A DNA stretch of 64,000 nt from an uncultured Clostridium sp. (GTDB lineage: Bacteria > Bacillota > Clostridia > TANB77 > CAG-508). Positions 1 through 9,635 of the stretch are shown here, in pieces; positions within the stretch are counted from its first letter, which is position 1, and every line of letters begins with the position of its first letter. The position numbers were made by a program, and so were the translations under genes. Location of the stretch: the NCBI GenBank assembly GCA_948471055.1, contig CAOKQZ010000002.1, positions 62,001-126,000 on the forward strand. The letters are read 5' to 3'. The notes under the pieces were generated by a model. It worked only from the letters and a program-made list of their open reading frames with translations, had not been told where the DNA came from and ran no database searches.

Positions 1-299
1 ACTTACTAAATTATGAAGCCTATGGTACAATCGAACTAACCAAAGAAGCAGAAGACTTAGCTAAAAAGGTATTGGAGGCATATGACATTGTGTATGTGTT
101 TCTAAAAGAGGTACTAAATTTACAAACCGATGAAGCAAAAAAAGAAGCAGAAAAAATGAAATTAGCGCTAACAGATAGCACAGCGAACCAATTAGCAAAA
201 TATGTTCACAAAGTATTAGGCCTAACAAACCTAGATTGTGATTATGACATAAGCAAAGAAAAATGTAGAAATTGTGCAAGAAGAACATCATCTCACTAA
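1..299 (+). CDS. DtxR/MntR-family metal-dependent regulator, C-terminal part
   Basis: The reading frame is open from the first bases (frame beginning at base 3) to a stop at 297-299, so the N-terminal winged-helix is outside the window. The visible residues resemble the end of a DtxR-type DNA-binding domain (NYEAYGTIELTKEAEDLAKK) followed by the dimerisation helices, where an acidic/His-containing helix pair is expected. The tail carries a Cys cluster (CDYDISKEKCRNC). DtxR-family proteins sense Fe or Mn and repress uptake or Fe-S genes. Its position directly before the SUF operon fits an iron or Fe-S related regulator, but that link is inference. The family call is from the motif pattern only. 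Confidence 0.6.
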   Translation, partial: LLNYEAYGTIELTKEAEDLAKKVLEAYDIVYVFLKEVLNLQTDEAKKEAEKMKLALTDSTANQLAKYVHKVLGLTNLDCDYDISKEKCRNCARRTSSH

Positions 300-337
300 G
301 ACTAAATAAGAAAACTAACGGTAGGCTCAAACTAGAA

Positions 338-479
338 GAGAAACACTTTCCTTTGTGAAAACGAGTTCGACCTACCAAAGTTATTCACATACAAAAGAGT
401 AGTGTGTCTCTAAAATTTAAAAAGGCACAATCGAAAACGCCTTGGAGAACGGAGCTTTTCACAAAGGAAAGTGTTTCTC
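338..479. repeat. 24-nt perfect inverted repeat upstream of sufC
   Basis: Arms at 338-361 and 456-479 are exact reverse complements (core AAACACTTTCCTTTGTG), separated by 94 bases. A second, imperfect pair (GGTAGG near 321, CCTACC near 374) lies across the left arm, so alternative foldings are possible. The 300-514 spacer holds no gene. It may be a structured 5' leader of the SUF mRNA or a remnant of a small mobile element; no transposase or target duplication was recognised. Confidence 0.7.
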
Positions 480-514
480 TTCGGAAATTTATAAAAACAA
501 GAAAGGATTTTAAC

Positions 515-1253
515 ATGAGCAAACAATTATTAGAAATAAAGGACCTATCCGTAAACGCTGGGGAAAAAGAAATACTAAAAGGAATTAACTTAACAGTAAA
601 CAAAGGGGAAATTCATGTCATTATGGGACCAAATGGTTCTCGGTAAAACTACAACTGCAAATGCCATTTTAAATAATCCGATGTATACCAAAAATAGAGG
701 AAATATTTTATTAGAAGAAGAAGACATTACCCATTTAAAAACTGACGAAATTGCAAGAAAAGGAATTTTCATGTCTTTTCAATCACCAGAAGAAATCCCA
801 GGAGTCAGTGTCACCAATTTCCTAAAATACGCCCAAAATAAAATAACTGGGAAACCAGTCAAAATATTTGAATTTAAAAAAGAACTAGAAAACTCCATGA
901 AAGAATTAAACATGAACCCAAAAAATATGGAAAGAAGCCTAAATGTCGGTTTTTCCGGAGGAGAAAAAAAGAAAAACGAAATCCTACAAATGCTAACCTT
1001 AAACCCAAAACTTGCCATACTAGATGAAACCGACTCTGGGTTAGATGTAGACGCCATCAAAACCGTATCCAAAGGAATCGAAATGTTCAAAAACAACAAA
1101 AATGCCATTATAATCATCACCCACAACACAAAAATCCTACACAGCCTAAAAGTAGACTATGTACACATACTAGTAAATGGACAAATTGTAAAAACAGGAA
1201 ATGCTGACTTGGCAAGAGAGATTGAGGAAAATGGATATGAGAGATATAAATAA
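515..1253 (+). CDS. sufC: SufC, Fe-S assembly ABC ATPase (+1 recoding at 641)
   Basis: ATPase of the SufBCD scaffold that builds Fe-S clusters in the cytoplasm. The ATG at 515 follows AAAGGA. The first 42 codons run to GPNGS; there an extra C at 641 interrupts the Walker A motif, and the unshifted frame reads CGG TAA and stops at 646. Skipping the C gives GPNGSGKTTT and an uninterrupted product of about 245 residues, the usual SufC length. Further motifs are the Q-loop (FQSPEEIPG), the signature ([13 protein letters not shown]) and Walker B ([12 protein letters not shown]). The break is a CGGT site, as in the other 26 cases in this window. Without the shift the product lacks all catalytic parts. 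Confidence 0.93.
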
Positions 1254-1257
1254 AAGG

Positions 1258-1281
1258 GCTGCCTACATAATATAAGGCAGC
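1258..1281 (-). terminator. Hairpin between sufC and the minus-strand small ORF
   Basis: Stem GCTGCCT/AGGCAGC (1258-1264 and 1275-1281). On the minus strand it is followed by a CCTTTTATTT tail, which suits termination of the small ORF at 1326-1505. The plus-strand side lacks a T-run. Confidence 0.5.
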
Positions 1282-1325
1282 AATAAGAATGATTACAGAG
1301 TTAGGTTTTGAAGGATAGGGGGTCT

Positions 1326-1505
1326 CTAATAGCCAATATAAGAAGCTACTAGAGTAGCAATTATAATTAGAAATGTTCCAATACCAAATAAAATACTAAA
1401 GCCAAGAAAATCGATAATTTTAAAGATGGATAGGAATATTGCTAAAATGATGCAACCAAATCCAATGAACCAACCCAAAAGCACAAAAATTTTCCGCTTT
1501 TTCAT
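1326..1505 (-). CDS. Small hydrophobic protein, unknown function
   Basis: A 59-residue ORF with basic start MKKRK, then two hydrophobic segments (about residues 6-28 and 34-57), so probably a small two-pass membrane protein. The ATG at 1505 is chosen because GAGAGG lies a few bases upstream; a TTG at 1523 would add six residues. It lies between sufC and sufB on the opposite strand and I recognise no family. Its fourth codon is CGG (1496-1494), preceded by AAG. Unlike the recognised genes, a +1 shift here ends the protein after 20 residues, so either CGG is read as Arg here or the ORF is not translated as drawn. Confidence 0.4.
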   Translation of the reverse strand: MKKRKIFVLLGWFIGFGCIILAIFLSIFKIIDFLGFSILFGIGTFLIIIATLVASYIGY

Positions 1506-1600
1506 AAAATACCTCTCTTTCAAATAAATACTTTACTTTGTAATGATGTTATTATAACATAAATTTTGCTAGGACACAATATTGGGAAAGGAAACAAAAT

Positions 1601-3002
1601 ATGAGAAAAACAAAACTAGATGAAATAAATCGTAATATTTATGACATTAAAAATAGGGACGATTATGAGTTTAAAATAAAAAAAGGATTAACGCCGGAAA
1701 TTATAGAGGAAATTTCGATAAAAAAAAATGACCCGAAGTGGATGAGGGAGTTTCGCCTAAAGGCATTACAAGTTTATAATAGCTTAGAACTTCCTACTTG
1801 GGGACCGGATTTATCGGAGCTTGACATGAACGAAATTGCAACCTATGTAAGACCAAAAACAAACCTAAATACTTCTTGGGAGGATGTGCCTGAGGATATA
1901 AAAAATACTTTTGATAAACTAGGAATTCCAGAGGCGGAAAAAGAGTCGTTAGCAGGAGTCGGGGCACAGTATGATTCCGAAGTCGTATACCATAGTATGA
2001 AACAAGAGTTAATCAAACAAGGTGTTATTTATACCGATATGGAAAGTGCCGTAAAAAAATATCCCGATTTAGTAAAAGAGCATTTTATGAAATGCGTACC
2101 AGTAAATGACCACAAATTCGTAGCTTTACATGGAGCAGTCTGGTCAGGTGGGTCTTTTGTATATGTACCAAAAGGCGTAAAAGTAGACATCCCTTTACAA
2201 TCGTATTTTCGTTTAAATTCTCCAGAATCTGGGCAATTTGAACATACCCTTATTATTGTAGACGAAGGAGCAAGCCTTCACTTTATTGAAGGATGTAGTG
2301 CTCCAAAATATAACAAAGTAAATCTACATGCAGGTTGTGTAGAATTATATGTAAAAGACAATGCCTATCTACGTTATTCTACCATTGAAAACTGGTCCAA
2401 AAACATGCTAAACCTAAACACCAAAAAAGCTATTGTTGGAAAAAATGCAAAAATGGACTGGGTATCACGGTTCCTTTGGTTCGAAAATCTCGATGCTATA
2501 CCCAATGAGTATTTTAAATGGAGAAGGAGCAAAATCCGAATATACTGGAATTTCCTTTGCAGGAGGAGGACAAAACCTAGATAATGGCTTTAAAGTCATT
2601 CACAATGCCAAAAATACTTCAAGTGTCGTAAATGCCAAATCCATTTCCAAAAATGGAGGAAAATGCACCTATCGTTCCTTGGTTCGCATAAACGAAAATG
2701 CAGAAGGCTCAAAATCGAGCGTATCTTGTGAATCCCTTATGCTAGACGATAAGTCCATTTCCGATACCATACCAGTAAATGACATAAGGACTGATGAAGT
2801 CGAATTCTCACACGAAGCCAAAATCGGAAAAATTAGTGATAAAACGATTTTTTATCTAATGAGTAGAGGACTATCCGAAGAAGACGCAAAAGCAATGATA
2901 GTAAGAGGATTTGCCTATCCGATTTCAAAAGAATTACCAGTCGAATATGCAGTAGAAATGAATAATCTTATCAATTTGGAACTAGAGGGAGCCATTGGGT
3001 GA
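1601..3002 (+). CDS. sufB: SufB, Fe-S scaffold protein (+1 recoding at 2468)
   Basis: Scaffold subunit of SufBCD. The ATG at 1601 follows GGGAAAGGA. The N-terminal 289 codons contain typical SufB sequence (WSGGSFVYVPKGVKVDIPLQSYFR). At 2468 an extra C precedes GGT: the unshifted frame runs WVSRFLW and stops at 2584, whereas shifting restores WVSGSFGSKISM, then NGEGAKSEY and AGGGQNLDNGFKVIH, to a stop at 3002. Total length is about 466 residues, normal for the family. The break falls inside the conserved beta-helix core, so the unshifted product would be non-functional. It sits in the SUF operon between sufC and sufD. Confidence 0.94.
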
Positions 3003-3003
3003 A

Positions 3004-3052
3004 AGAACCCCCAGTCACCTTCGGTGACAGCCCCCTTAAGTAAAGGGGCCTT
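3004..3052 (-). repeat. Dispersed two-hairpin repeat, copy 1
   Basis: Starts GAACCCCCAGTC, hairpin 1 GTCAC-CTTCG-GTGAC, hairpin 2 GCCCCCTT/AAGGGGC. It begins one base after the sufB stop. Six other copies occur in this window with covarying hairpin-1 stems. It could also end or stabilise transcripts. Confidence 0.85.
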
Positions 3053-3083
3053 TAGTATCAAACAAATTTAGAAAGGACAAAAT

Positions 3084-4155
3084 ATGGGAACATTAACATT
3101 AAACCAAACACCAGTAAGAACATCAAGAAATTTTCATATAAACAATATCAAATTAGAAAATGAACCAATACCAGAAAAAATAGGAAAATTTCATCATGTT
3201 GAAATAACTGGTGAAAACGAAAAAATAAGAGTCAATAACATACGAGAAGAAAAAATTTGTCAATTGGTTTATGGTTTAGGAGAAGAACTTATAAATCAAT
3301 CAACGAAGCAGGCAAATCAGAGACTAAGGGTAACCATTGAAGATAAAACCAATTCCGAAATGCAAATTCGATTTCGTTTTGATAAAGAAAATACCCAATT
3401 AGTTGACGATATTCAAATAGAAGTAGAAGAACAAGCCAAAGCGACGCTTATTATAAAATACGAAGCCCCAAAAGACATAAACGCATTTCATAACGGGCTA
3501 ATTAAGCTACAAGCAAAAAATGGTTCTAATATACATATCATTCTTGTTAATATGATAAATACGAAATCCAATCACTTTATGACCATTGAAAACACATTAG
3601 AAGAAAAGGCAAAAGTAAATTATACCATCATCGACTTTGGTGGAAAAAATAGCATTACCAATTATTATGCAAGACTATTAGGAAATGCTAGCAATAACAG
3701 CTTAAATACAATGTATTTAGGAAAAGAAAATCAATTATTTGATTTCAACTACATTGGAGAATTACAAGCAGAAAAATCGAACATCGATATTCAAGTAGAA
3801 GGAGCCTTAAAAGACCACGCCAAAAAACATTTCAAAGGAACCATCGATTTTAAAAAAGGTTGCAAAAAAGCAACTGGAAACGAAACCGAAAATTGCATGC
3901 TATTATCCAATACAGCAAGGTCACTAGCCTTACCAATGCTACTATGTTCCGAAGAAGAAGTAGAAGGTAACCATTCCTGTTCTGCTCGGAAAAATAGGAG
4001 ATAAAGAATTATTCTACCTAATGAGTCGAGGTTTTGAAAAAAAAGAAGCAATGAAACTAATGGTAAGAGCAAAATTTAACAAAATCATCGAAAACATCAA
4101 AAATGAAGAATTAAAAAATGAAGTAATAGCCAAAATAGATGAAATACTAGATTAA
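3084..4155 (+). CDS. sufD: SufD, Fe-S scaffold protein (+1 recoding at 3987)
   Basis: SufB paralogue and partner of SufC. The ATG at 3084 follows GAAAGGAC. The beta-helix region is poorly conserved in sequence, but the C-terminal signature (EGNHSCSAGKIGDKELFYLMSRGF) is clear. It is recovered only by skipping the extra C at 3987 before GGA; unshifted, the protein ends RKNRR at 4004. With the shift the product is about 356 residues, usual for SufD, and the restored helical tail (KKEAMKLMVRAKFNKIIE) continues to a stop at 4153-4155. The stop lies 10 bases before the next gene, consistent with one operon. Confidence 0.92.
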
Positions 4156-4165
4156 GGAGAAAAGT

Positions 4166-4555
4166 ATGAAATTTTATATAGGTTCTGGGTTTAAAAATAG
4201 TAAAATCGTGAATGAATTTTCAAAAAGATTGAAAAACTACGGCTGGGAACATACATACAATTGGACAGAAAATGAAATAGGAAATGAGACAAAAGAAGAT
4301 CTAATGAAATATGCAACCCTAGAACAAAAAGCGATTGAAGAATCCGATGTTGTTATTATAATACTACCTGCAGGACGTGGTACCCATATAGAGCTAGGAA
4401 TGGCACTGGCATTAAATAAAAAAGTATATCTATATTCTAATTCCCAAGAGGAATTTGACATAGAAAATACAGTTGCTTTTTACCAATTACCAAGTGTTCA
4501 AAAAATAGTGGGAAATATGGATGAGGCAATCGGTGAAATAACAAAAAAAGATTAA
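4166..4555 (+). CDS. Nucleoside 2-deoxyribosyltransferase-like protein
   Basis: A 129-residue protein with the compact Rossmann-like pattern of the nucleoside 2-deoxyribosyltransferase superfamily: an N-terminal strand (KFYIGSGF), ESDVVIIILPAGRGTHIELGMALALNKKVYLYS, and a C-terminal helix. The glutamate in the HIELG motif is the position expected for the catalytic or ligand-binding acid in this superfamily. The ATG follows AAGGAG. It is inserted between sufD and sufS in the same direction with short gaps (10 and 9 bases), so it is co-transcribed with Fe-S assembly genes, an association I do not know from standard SUF operons. The substrate is unknown; many members of this fold are sensors rather than nucleoside enzymes. 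Confidence 0.65.
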   Translation: MKFYIGSGFKNSKIVNEFSKRLKNYGWEHTYNWTENEIGNETKEDLMKYATLEQKAIEESDVVIIILPAGRGTHIELGMALALNKKVYLYSNSQEEFDIENTVAFYQLPSVQKIVGNMDEAIGEITKKD

Positions 4556-4564
4556 GGAGAGATT

Positions 4565-5782
<1,218 letters not shown>

Positions 5783-5784
<2 letters not shown>

Positions 5785-5833
5785 GAACCCCAGTCGCCTA
5801 GCGGCGACAGCCCCCTTACGTAAAGGGGCCTTT
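5783..5833 (-). repeat. Dispersed two-hairpin repeat, copy 2
   Basis: Hairpin 1 GTCGCC/GGCGAC and hairpin 2 GCCCCCTTACGTAAAGGGGC. It overlaps the sufS stop codon and separates sufS from sufU. Confidence 0.85.
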
Positions 5834-5897
5834 ATGCTACTATTTTAATATAGTACAAAGACAAAGGTAAATCCTATAAAACGAATTGGAGGAAATG

Positions 5898-6332
5898 ATG
5901 GAAGATTTAACACAAATTTATAATGAATTAATCATGGAGCACAGCATGAATTCGTATAACAAAAGAAATTTAGAAGCACCAGATGAGTGTAAATTAGGAC
6001 ATAACCCAAACTGTGGAGATGAAATTACTTTAGAGATAAAATTAAATGGAGATATCATAGAAGACATGGCTTTTACAGGGCATGGTTGTGCCATATCGCA
6101 AGCCTCTACCTCTATTATGATAGACACTCTAAAGGGAAAAACCATAGAACAAGCAAAAGATATCATTAAAACTTTTATTAAAATGATAAAACGAGAAACT
6201 ACAAACGAAGAAGAACTAGAAAAACTAGAAGATGCCATCGCTTTTAGAAATGTATCTAACATGCCAGCAAGAGTAAAATGTGCTCTCCTTGCATGGCATA
6301 CCCTAGAAGACATGTTAAATCAAAAGCCATAA
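5898..6332 (+). CDS. sufU: SufU, zinc-dependent sulfur-transfer partner of SufS
   Basis: A NifU-N/IscU-like protein of about 144 residues that accepts sulfur from SufS and passes it to SufBCD in Gram-positive bacteria. The three expected Cys ligands are present: NPNCGDE, GHGCAISQAS, and RVKCALLAWHTLEDML. The ATG at 5898 is five bases after GGAGG (5888-5892); ATG 5895 is too close to it and TTG 5886 would overlap it. This is the only core SUF gene here without a CGG site. It follows repeat copy 2 by about 60 bases and closes the SUF operon. Confidence 0.92.
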   Translation: MEDLTQIYNELIMEHSMNSYNKRNLEAPDECKLGHNPNCGDEITLEIKLNGDIIEDMAFTGHGCAISQASTSIMIDTLKGKTIEQAKDIIKTFIKMIKRETTNEEELEKLEDAIAFRNVSNMPARVKCALLAWHTLEDMLNQKP

Positions 6333-6354
6333 TTCTTGCTCTTACTAGCGTGAA

Positions 6355-6448
6355 GAGGATAATGTTTTTATTTTTAGTAGGTGAGAATGAGGAGTCCCAA
6401 GTGGCAGTTACGAGTGTCGAACCGAATAAAAATAAAAACATTATCCTC
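6355..6448. repeat. 22-nt perfect inverted repeat between sufU and mnmA
   Basis: Arms at 6355-6376 and 6427-6448 (core GATAATGTTTTTATTTTTA) are exact reverse complements with a 50-base loop. It lies in the 153-base leader of mnmA. The loop contains no recognised riboswitch or ORF. It may be an RNA stem-loop or a small palindromic insertion; its layout resembles the 24-nt inverted repeat upstream of sufC, although the sequences differ. Confidence 0.7.
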
Positions 6449-6485
6449 TGGGAGCGAAAATTTATAGAAAAAAGGAAATAAGAAA

Positions 6486-7541
6486 ATGGAAAACAAAAAA
6501 GTATTATTAGGAATGAGCGGAGGGGTGGACAGTAGCGTATCAGCTCTTCTTCTAAAAGAGCAAGGCTACGAAGTTATTGGAACCACACTAGAGCTATACG
6601 CAGGCAGTAGTTGCTGTAACCAAAATACCTACTTAGATGCCAAAAATGTATGTAACCAAATCGGTATCCCACATATCACATACAATTGTAAAGACATTTT
6701 CAAAACTCATGTAATAGACAACTTCATAAACACCTATGCAAACTGCCAAACCCCAAACCCTTGCATTGAATGTAACAAATACCTAAAATTCGGTTTCATG
6801 TACGAAAAAGCGCAAGAATTAGGCTGTAACTACATTGCCACAGGACACTATGCAAAAACCGAATATCACACACAATACCAAAAATGGGTACTAAAACAAT
6901 CAAACGCCGGAAAAAAAGACCAAAGCTATGTGTTATGGAATCTACCAAAACACATTATTGAACATGTCCTATTTCCACTTTCAGACTTTCCTAACAAAGA
7001 AGAAATAAGACAAATTGCAAGAAACCATAACCTAAAGGTGGCAAACAAACCAGATAGCGAAGACATCTGCTTTATTCCAGACGGAAACTACAAAAAATTC
7101 CTAGAAACCAATTCTGGACTAACCCCAAAAAAAGGAAATATCGTAACCAAACAAGGTAAAATACTAGGTACCCATACAGGCTTATACCACTACACCATCG
7201 GCCAACGAAAAGGGCTAGGAATATCAAACCCAGTACCCCTTTTCGTACTAGGTTTCAACCCAAACAAAAACGAAGTGATTGTCGGAGAAGAAAACGAACT
7301 TTACCAAAAAGAAATTACCGTTTCAGACATCAACCTACTACTAGTAGACAACCTACCAAACTGGACAGAAGTAAGCGTAAAAACACGATACTCCTCAAAA
7401 AAAGCAAAAGCAAGCATAAAACAAGAACAAAACAACATAAAAGTCATTTTCGAAGAACCACAAAGAGCAATCACCCCAGGACAATCCGCTGTATTCTACA
7501 TAGAAGACATCGTCCTAGGGGGCGGAAAGATTATGAAATAA
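6486..7541 (+). CDS. mnmA: MnmA tRNA 2-thiouridylase
   Basis: Makes 2-thiouridine at the wobble position of Lys, Glu and Gln tRNAs using sulfur from a desulfurase, which fits its place after sufS/sufU. 351 residues. The N-terminal PP-loop GMSGGVDSSVSALLL binds ATP. The TPNPCIECNKYLKFG motif and the DICFIPDG Cys provide the catalytic cysteine pair, and YHYTIGQRKGLGI is also typical. The ATG follows AGGAAATAAGAAA. No CGG codon occurs. As a wobble-modification enzyme it affects anticodon stacking, but nothing in the sequence ties it to the CGGN recoding. Confidence 0.95.
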   Translation: MENKKVLLGMSGGVDSSVSALLLKEQGYEVIGTTLELYAGSSCCNQNTYLDAKNVCNQIGIPHITYNCKDIFKTHVIDNFINTYANCQTPNPCIECNKYLKFGFMYEKAQELGCNYIATGHYAKTEYHTQYQKWVLKQSNAGKKDQSYVLWNLPKHIIEHVLFPLSDFPNKEEIRQIARNHNLKVANKPDSEDICFIPDGNYKKFLETNSGLTPKKGNIVTKQGKILGTHTGLYHYTIGQRKGLGISNPVPLFVLGFNPNKNEVIVGEENELYQKEITVSDINLLLVDNLPNWTEVSVKTRYSSKKAKASIKQEQNNIKVIFEEPQRAITPGQSAVFYIEDIVLGGGKIMK

Positions 7542-7564
7542 GTGTTAAACTAATTTTATTGCAA

Positions 7565-7638
7565 AAGCCTCACGAAGCCTTGCAAGAAAGCCCCTTTAAC
7601 AAGGGGGCTGTCCACGAAGTGGACTGGGGGTTCTTAAA
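7565..7638 (+). repeat. Dispersed two-hairpin repeat, copy 3
   Basis: Left flank CACGAAGCCTTGCAAGAAA, hairpin GCCCC-TTTAACA-AGGGGGC, then GTCCAC-GAA-GTGGAC and GGGGGTTCTTA. Inserted between mnmA and the TcdA-like gene. Confidence 0.85.
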
Positions 7639-7654
7639 AGGAGAGAAACAAATC

Positions 7655-8366
7655 ATGCAAAATCAATTTTCAAGAACAGAATTATTAATTGGAAAAGAAG
7701 GGATAGAAAAGCTACAAAATGCAAAAGTAGCTATTTTTCGGGATAGGAGGAGTTGGTTCCTATGCGGTAGAAGCATTAGCAAGAGCAGGAATTGGACATT
7801 TTATTTTAGTAGACCATGACATCATAGAAGAAACCAACTTAAACAGACAAATCATTGCCACCACTAAGACCATTGGCAAACCAAAAGTAGAAGTGGCAAA
7901 ATCACGAATTTTAGACATTAATCCGTCCGCAAACGTAGAAACCTACCAAGAATTTTTTACAAAAGAAACAAAAAAAATACTAAACAACTCCATTTCCTAT
8001 ATCATCGATGCCATTGATACAATAAGTGCAAAAATCGAATTAGTGCTACAAGCAAATAACCTACAAATCCCAATAATATCCTGTATGGGAACGGGAAACA
8101 AACTAGACCCAACCAAGTTTGAAGTAACAGACATATATAAAACAAGCATCTGCCCACTTGCAAAAGTAGTAAGAAAAGAGCTAAAAAAACGAAACATACC
8201 AGAATTAAAAGTAATCTACTCAAAAGAAACACCAAATACAATCAAAAATAATCAAGAAGAAGAAACAAAAAAACAAGTCCCAGGAAGCATTTCCTTCGTT
8301 CCTTCTGTTGCAGGATTAATTCTAGCAGGAGAAGTTATAAAGGATATTATGAAAAACAATTTGTAA
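7655..8366 (+). CDS. tcdA: TcdA/HesA-type E1-like enzyme (+1 recoding at 7739)
   Basis: ThiF-superfamily adenylating enzyme, probably the tRNA threonylcarbamoyladenosine dehydratase that cyclises t6A to ct6A. The ATG at 7655 follows AAGGAGAG. The nucleotide-binding Rossmann glycines are split by an extra C at 7739: the unshifted frame reads VAIFRDRRS and soon stops (7819), the shifted frame reads VAIFGIGGVGSYAVEALARAGIG, then LVDHDIIEETNLNRQ and a conserved CP motif (ICPLAKVVRKEL). Corrected length is about 236 residues, normal for TcdA. Other small E1 enzymes (MoeB, ThiF) are less likely because the zinc CxxC pairs are missing. Confidence 0.85.
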
Positions 8367-8389
8367 TAAAAGTTCTTTTTTGTTATAAT
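8361..8389 (+). promoter_or_regulatory. Sigma-A type promoter before the kinase pair
   Basis: TTGTAA (8361-8366), 17-base spacer, TATAAT (8384-8389). It overlaps the stop of the TcdA-like gene and precedes the small ORF at 8414 by 25 bases. Confidence 0.6.
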
Positions 8390-8413
8390 GAGGTTAGATG
8401 GGAGTGTGGAAAC

Positions 8414-8629
8414 ATGTACTATGATGAAACAATCGAAATTGATTTTGATTTACCAAACTATATAAAAGAAAACGTGGAAAATTTAATAAAAGCAAGAAAA
8501 GAAAAGAGACTTGATATTGATTGTGAAGAGTCCGAATTATTATCCAATATCAATAGAGCCTTTTATGACAATTATATCACACAAGACCAAGCAATGCTCT
8601 TAAGAAAAAAATATTTATGGTGGGATTAA
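8414..8629 (+). CDS. Small acidic protein of unknown function, partner of HipA-like kinase
   Basis: A 71-residue protein with an acidic N-terminus (YYDETIEIDFDLPNYIKENVENLI) and helical rest. The ATG follows GGGAGTGTGG. I do not recognise the family; there is no evident helix-turn-helix, so it is not a HipB-type antitoxin by sequence. It ends 11 bases before the kinase gene, which it precedes under the same promoter, so the two are probably one unit. By context it could be an antitoxin or accessory protein; that is inference. Confidence 0.6.
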   Translation: MYYDETIEIDFDLPNYIKENVENLIKARKEKRLDIDCEESELLSNINRAFYDNYITQDQAMLLRKKYLWWD

Positions 8630-8640
8630 AAGGAGGAAAA

Positions 8641-9549
8641 ATGAGAGAAATAATTGATTTTACAAATATGAGGCAAATTATTAACAAATATGGTGGAGCA
8701 GATACCAAAAAGACCATTATCTATCAAAATAAATATTACTTACTAAAATTCCTAAATCATGCCAAACAAAATAAAAATATATCCTATTCCAATAATGTCT
8801 TCTCAGAATACTTAGGATGTCATATTTTTAACAAAATAGGAATATTAGCACAAAATACAATTTTAGGAATATATAAACAAGAAAATGGAATGATTAAAAA
8901 TGTATGCGCCTGTGAAGATTTCACAGGAAATGGATGGAGGTTAGTGGAATTTCAAAATTTAAAAAATAGCTTTCCTGAAACACCAAGTAGCTCAAATGGA
9001 AAAAATACAGCTTTAAATGAAATACTAGATGTAATCGAACATCATACCGATATTGAAGATAATAACTTACTAAAACAGCATTTTTGGAATGTGTTCATTG
9101 TAGATAGCCTAATTGGAAATTATGATAGACACAATGGCAATTGGGGAATATTGGTAAACGATGAAAAAAAGCAGATAAAAATGGCACCAATTTATGATTG
9201 TGGCTCTTGTTTATACGCACAACTAACAGATGAACAAATGGAAAAAATTTTAAAAAGCGAAACCGAAATTCATAATAGAATTTATAACAAACCAACTTCT
9301 ACCATTACAGAAGAGGAAAGAAGAATTAATTATTATGAATTTATTTCTTCCTTGAAAAACAAAGACTGTAATGAAGCATTAAATAGGATCGTACCTAAGA
9401 TTAATCTACAAGAAATTATGGATGAAATTTCTGATATGCCAATTATATCAGAAATTCGAAAGCAATTTTATAAAGTACTACTAACCCAAAGATATGAAAT
9501 TATTTTAAAAAAGTCATATGAAAAACTAAAAAATAAAAGTGGGGATTAA
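8641..9549 (+). CDS. HipA/CtkA-like serine/threonine kinase
   Basis: About 302 residues; the ATG at 8641 follows AAAGGAGG closely, and the longer ORF upstream starts inside the preceding gene. It resembles stand-alone HipA-type kinases: an N-terminal strand-rich lobe with YYLLKFLNH (candidate ATP lysine), and the catalytic loop DSLIGNYDRHNGNWGIL followed by a metal-binding APIYDCGSCL (aspartate two residues before Gly). In HipA-type proteins the NxDRHxxN loop and the later Asp are catalytic. It is likely a toxin-like kinase acting on translation factors, but the target cannot be read from sequence. Confidence 0.75.
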   Translation: MREIIDFTNMRQIINKYGGADTKKTIIYQNKYYLLKFLNHAKQNKNISYSNNVFSEYLGCHIFNKIGILAQNTILGIYKQENGMIKNVCACEDFTGNGWRLVEFQNLKNSFPETPSSSNGKNTALNEILDVIEHHTDIEDNNLLKQHFWNVFIVDSLIGNYDRHNGNWGILVNDEKKQIKMAPIYDCGSCLYAQLTDEQMEKILKSETEIHNRIYNKPTSTITEEERRINYYEFISSLKNKDCNEALNRIVPKINLQEIMDEISDMPIISEIRKQFYKVLLTQRYEIILKKSYEKLKNKSGD

Positions 9550-9635
9550 TTTAAAAGAAATATTATTTCATTTATAGTGTACATTGTGCGAAACAAAATA
9601 CGCAAGAAATCGAATTCAAAATGCATAATCCCCAC

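Noticed and set aside
404-646. ORF starting at 404 as a separate short gene
   Set aside because: It is the leader plus the first 42 codons of sufC; the real ATG is 515 and the frame continues after the extra C at 641.
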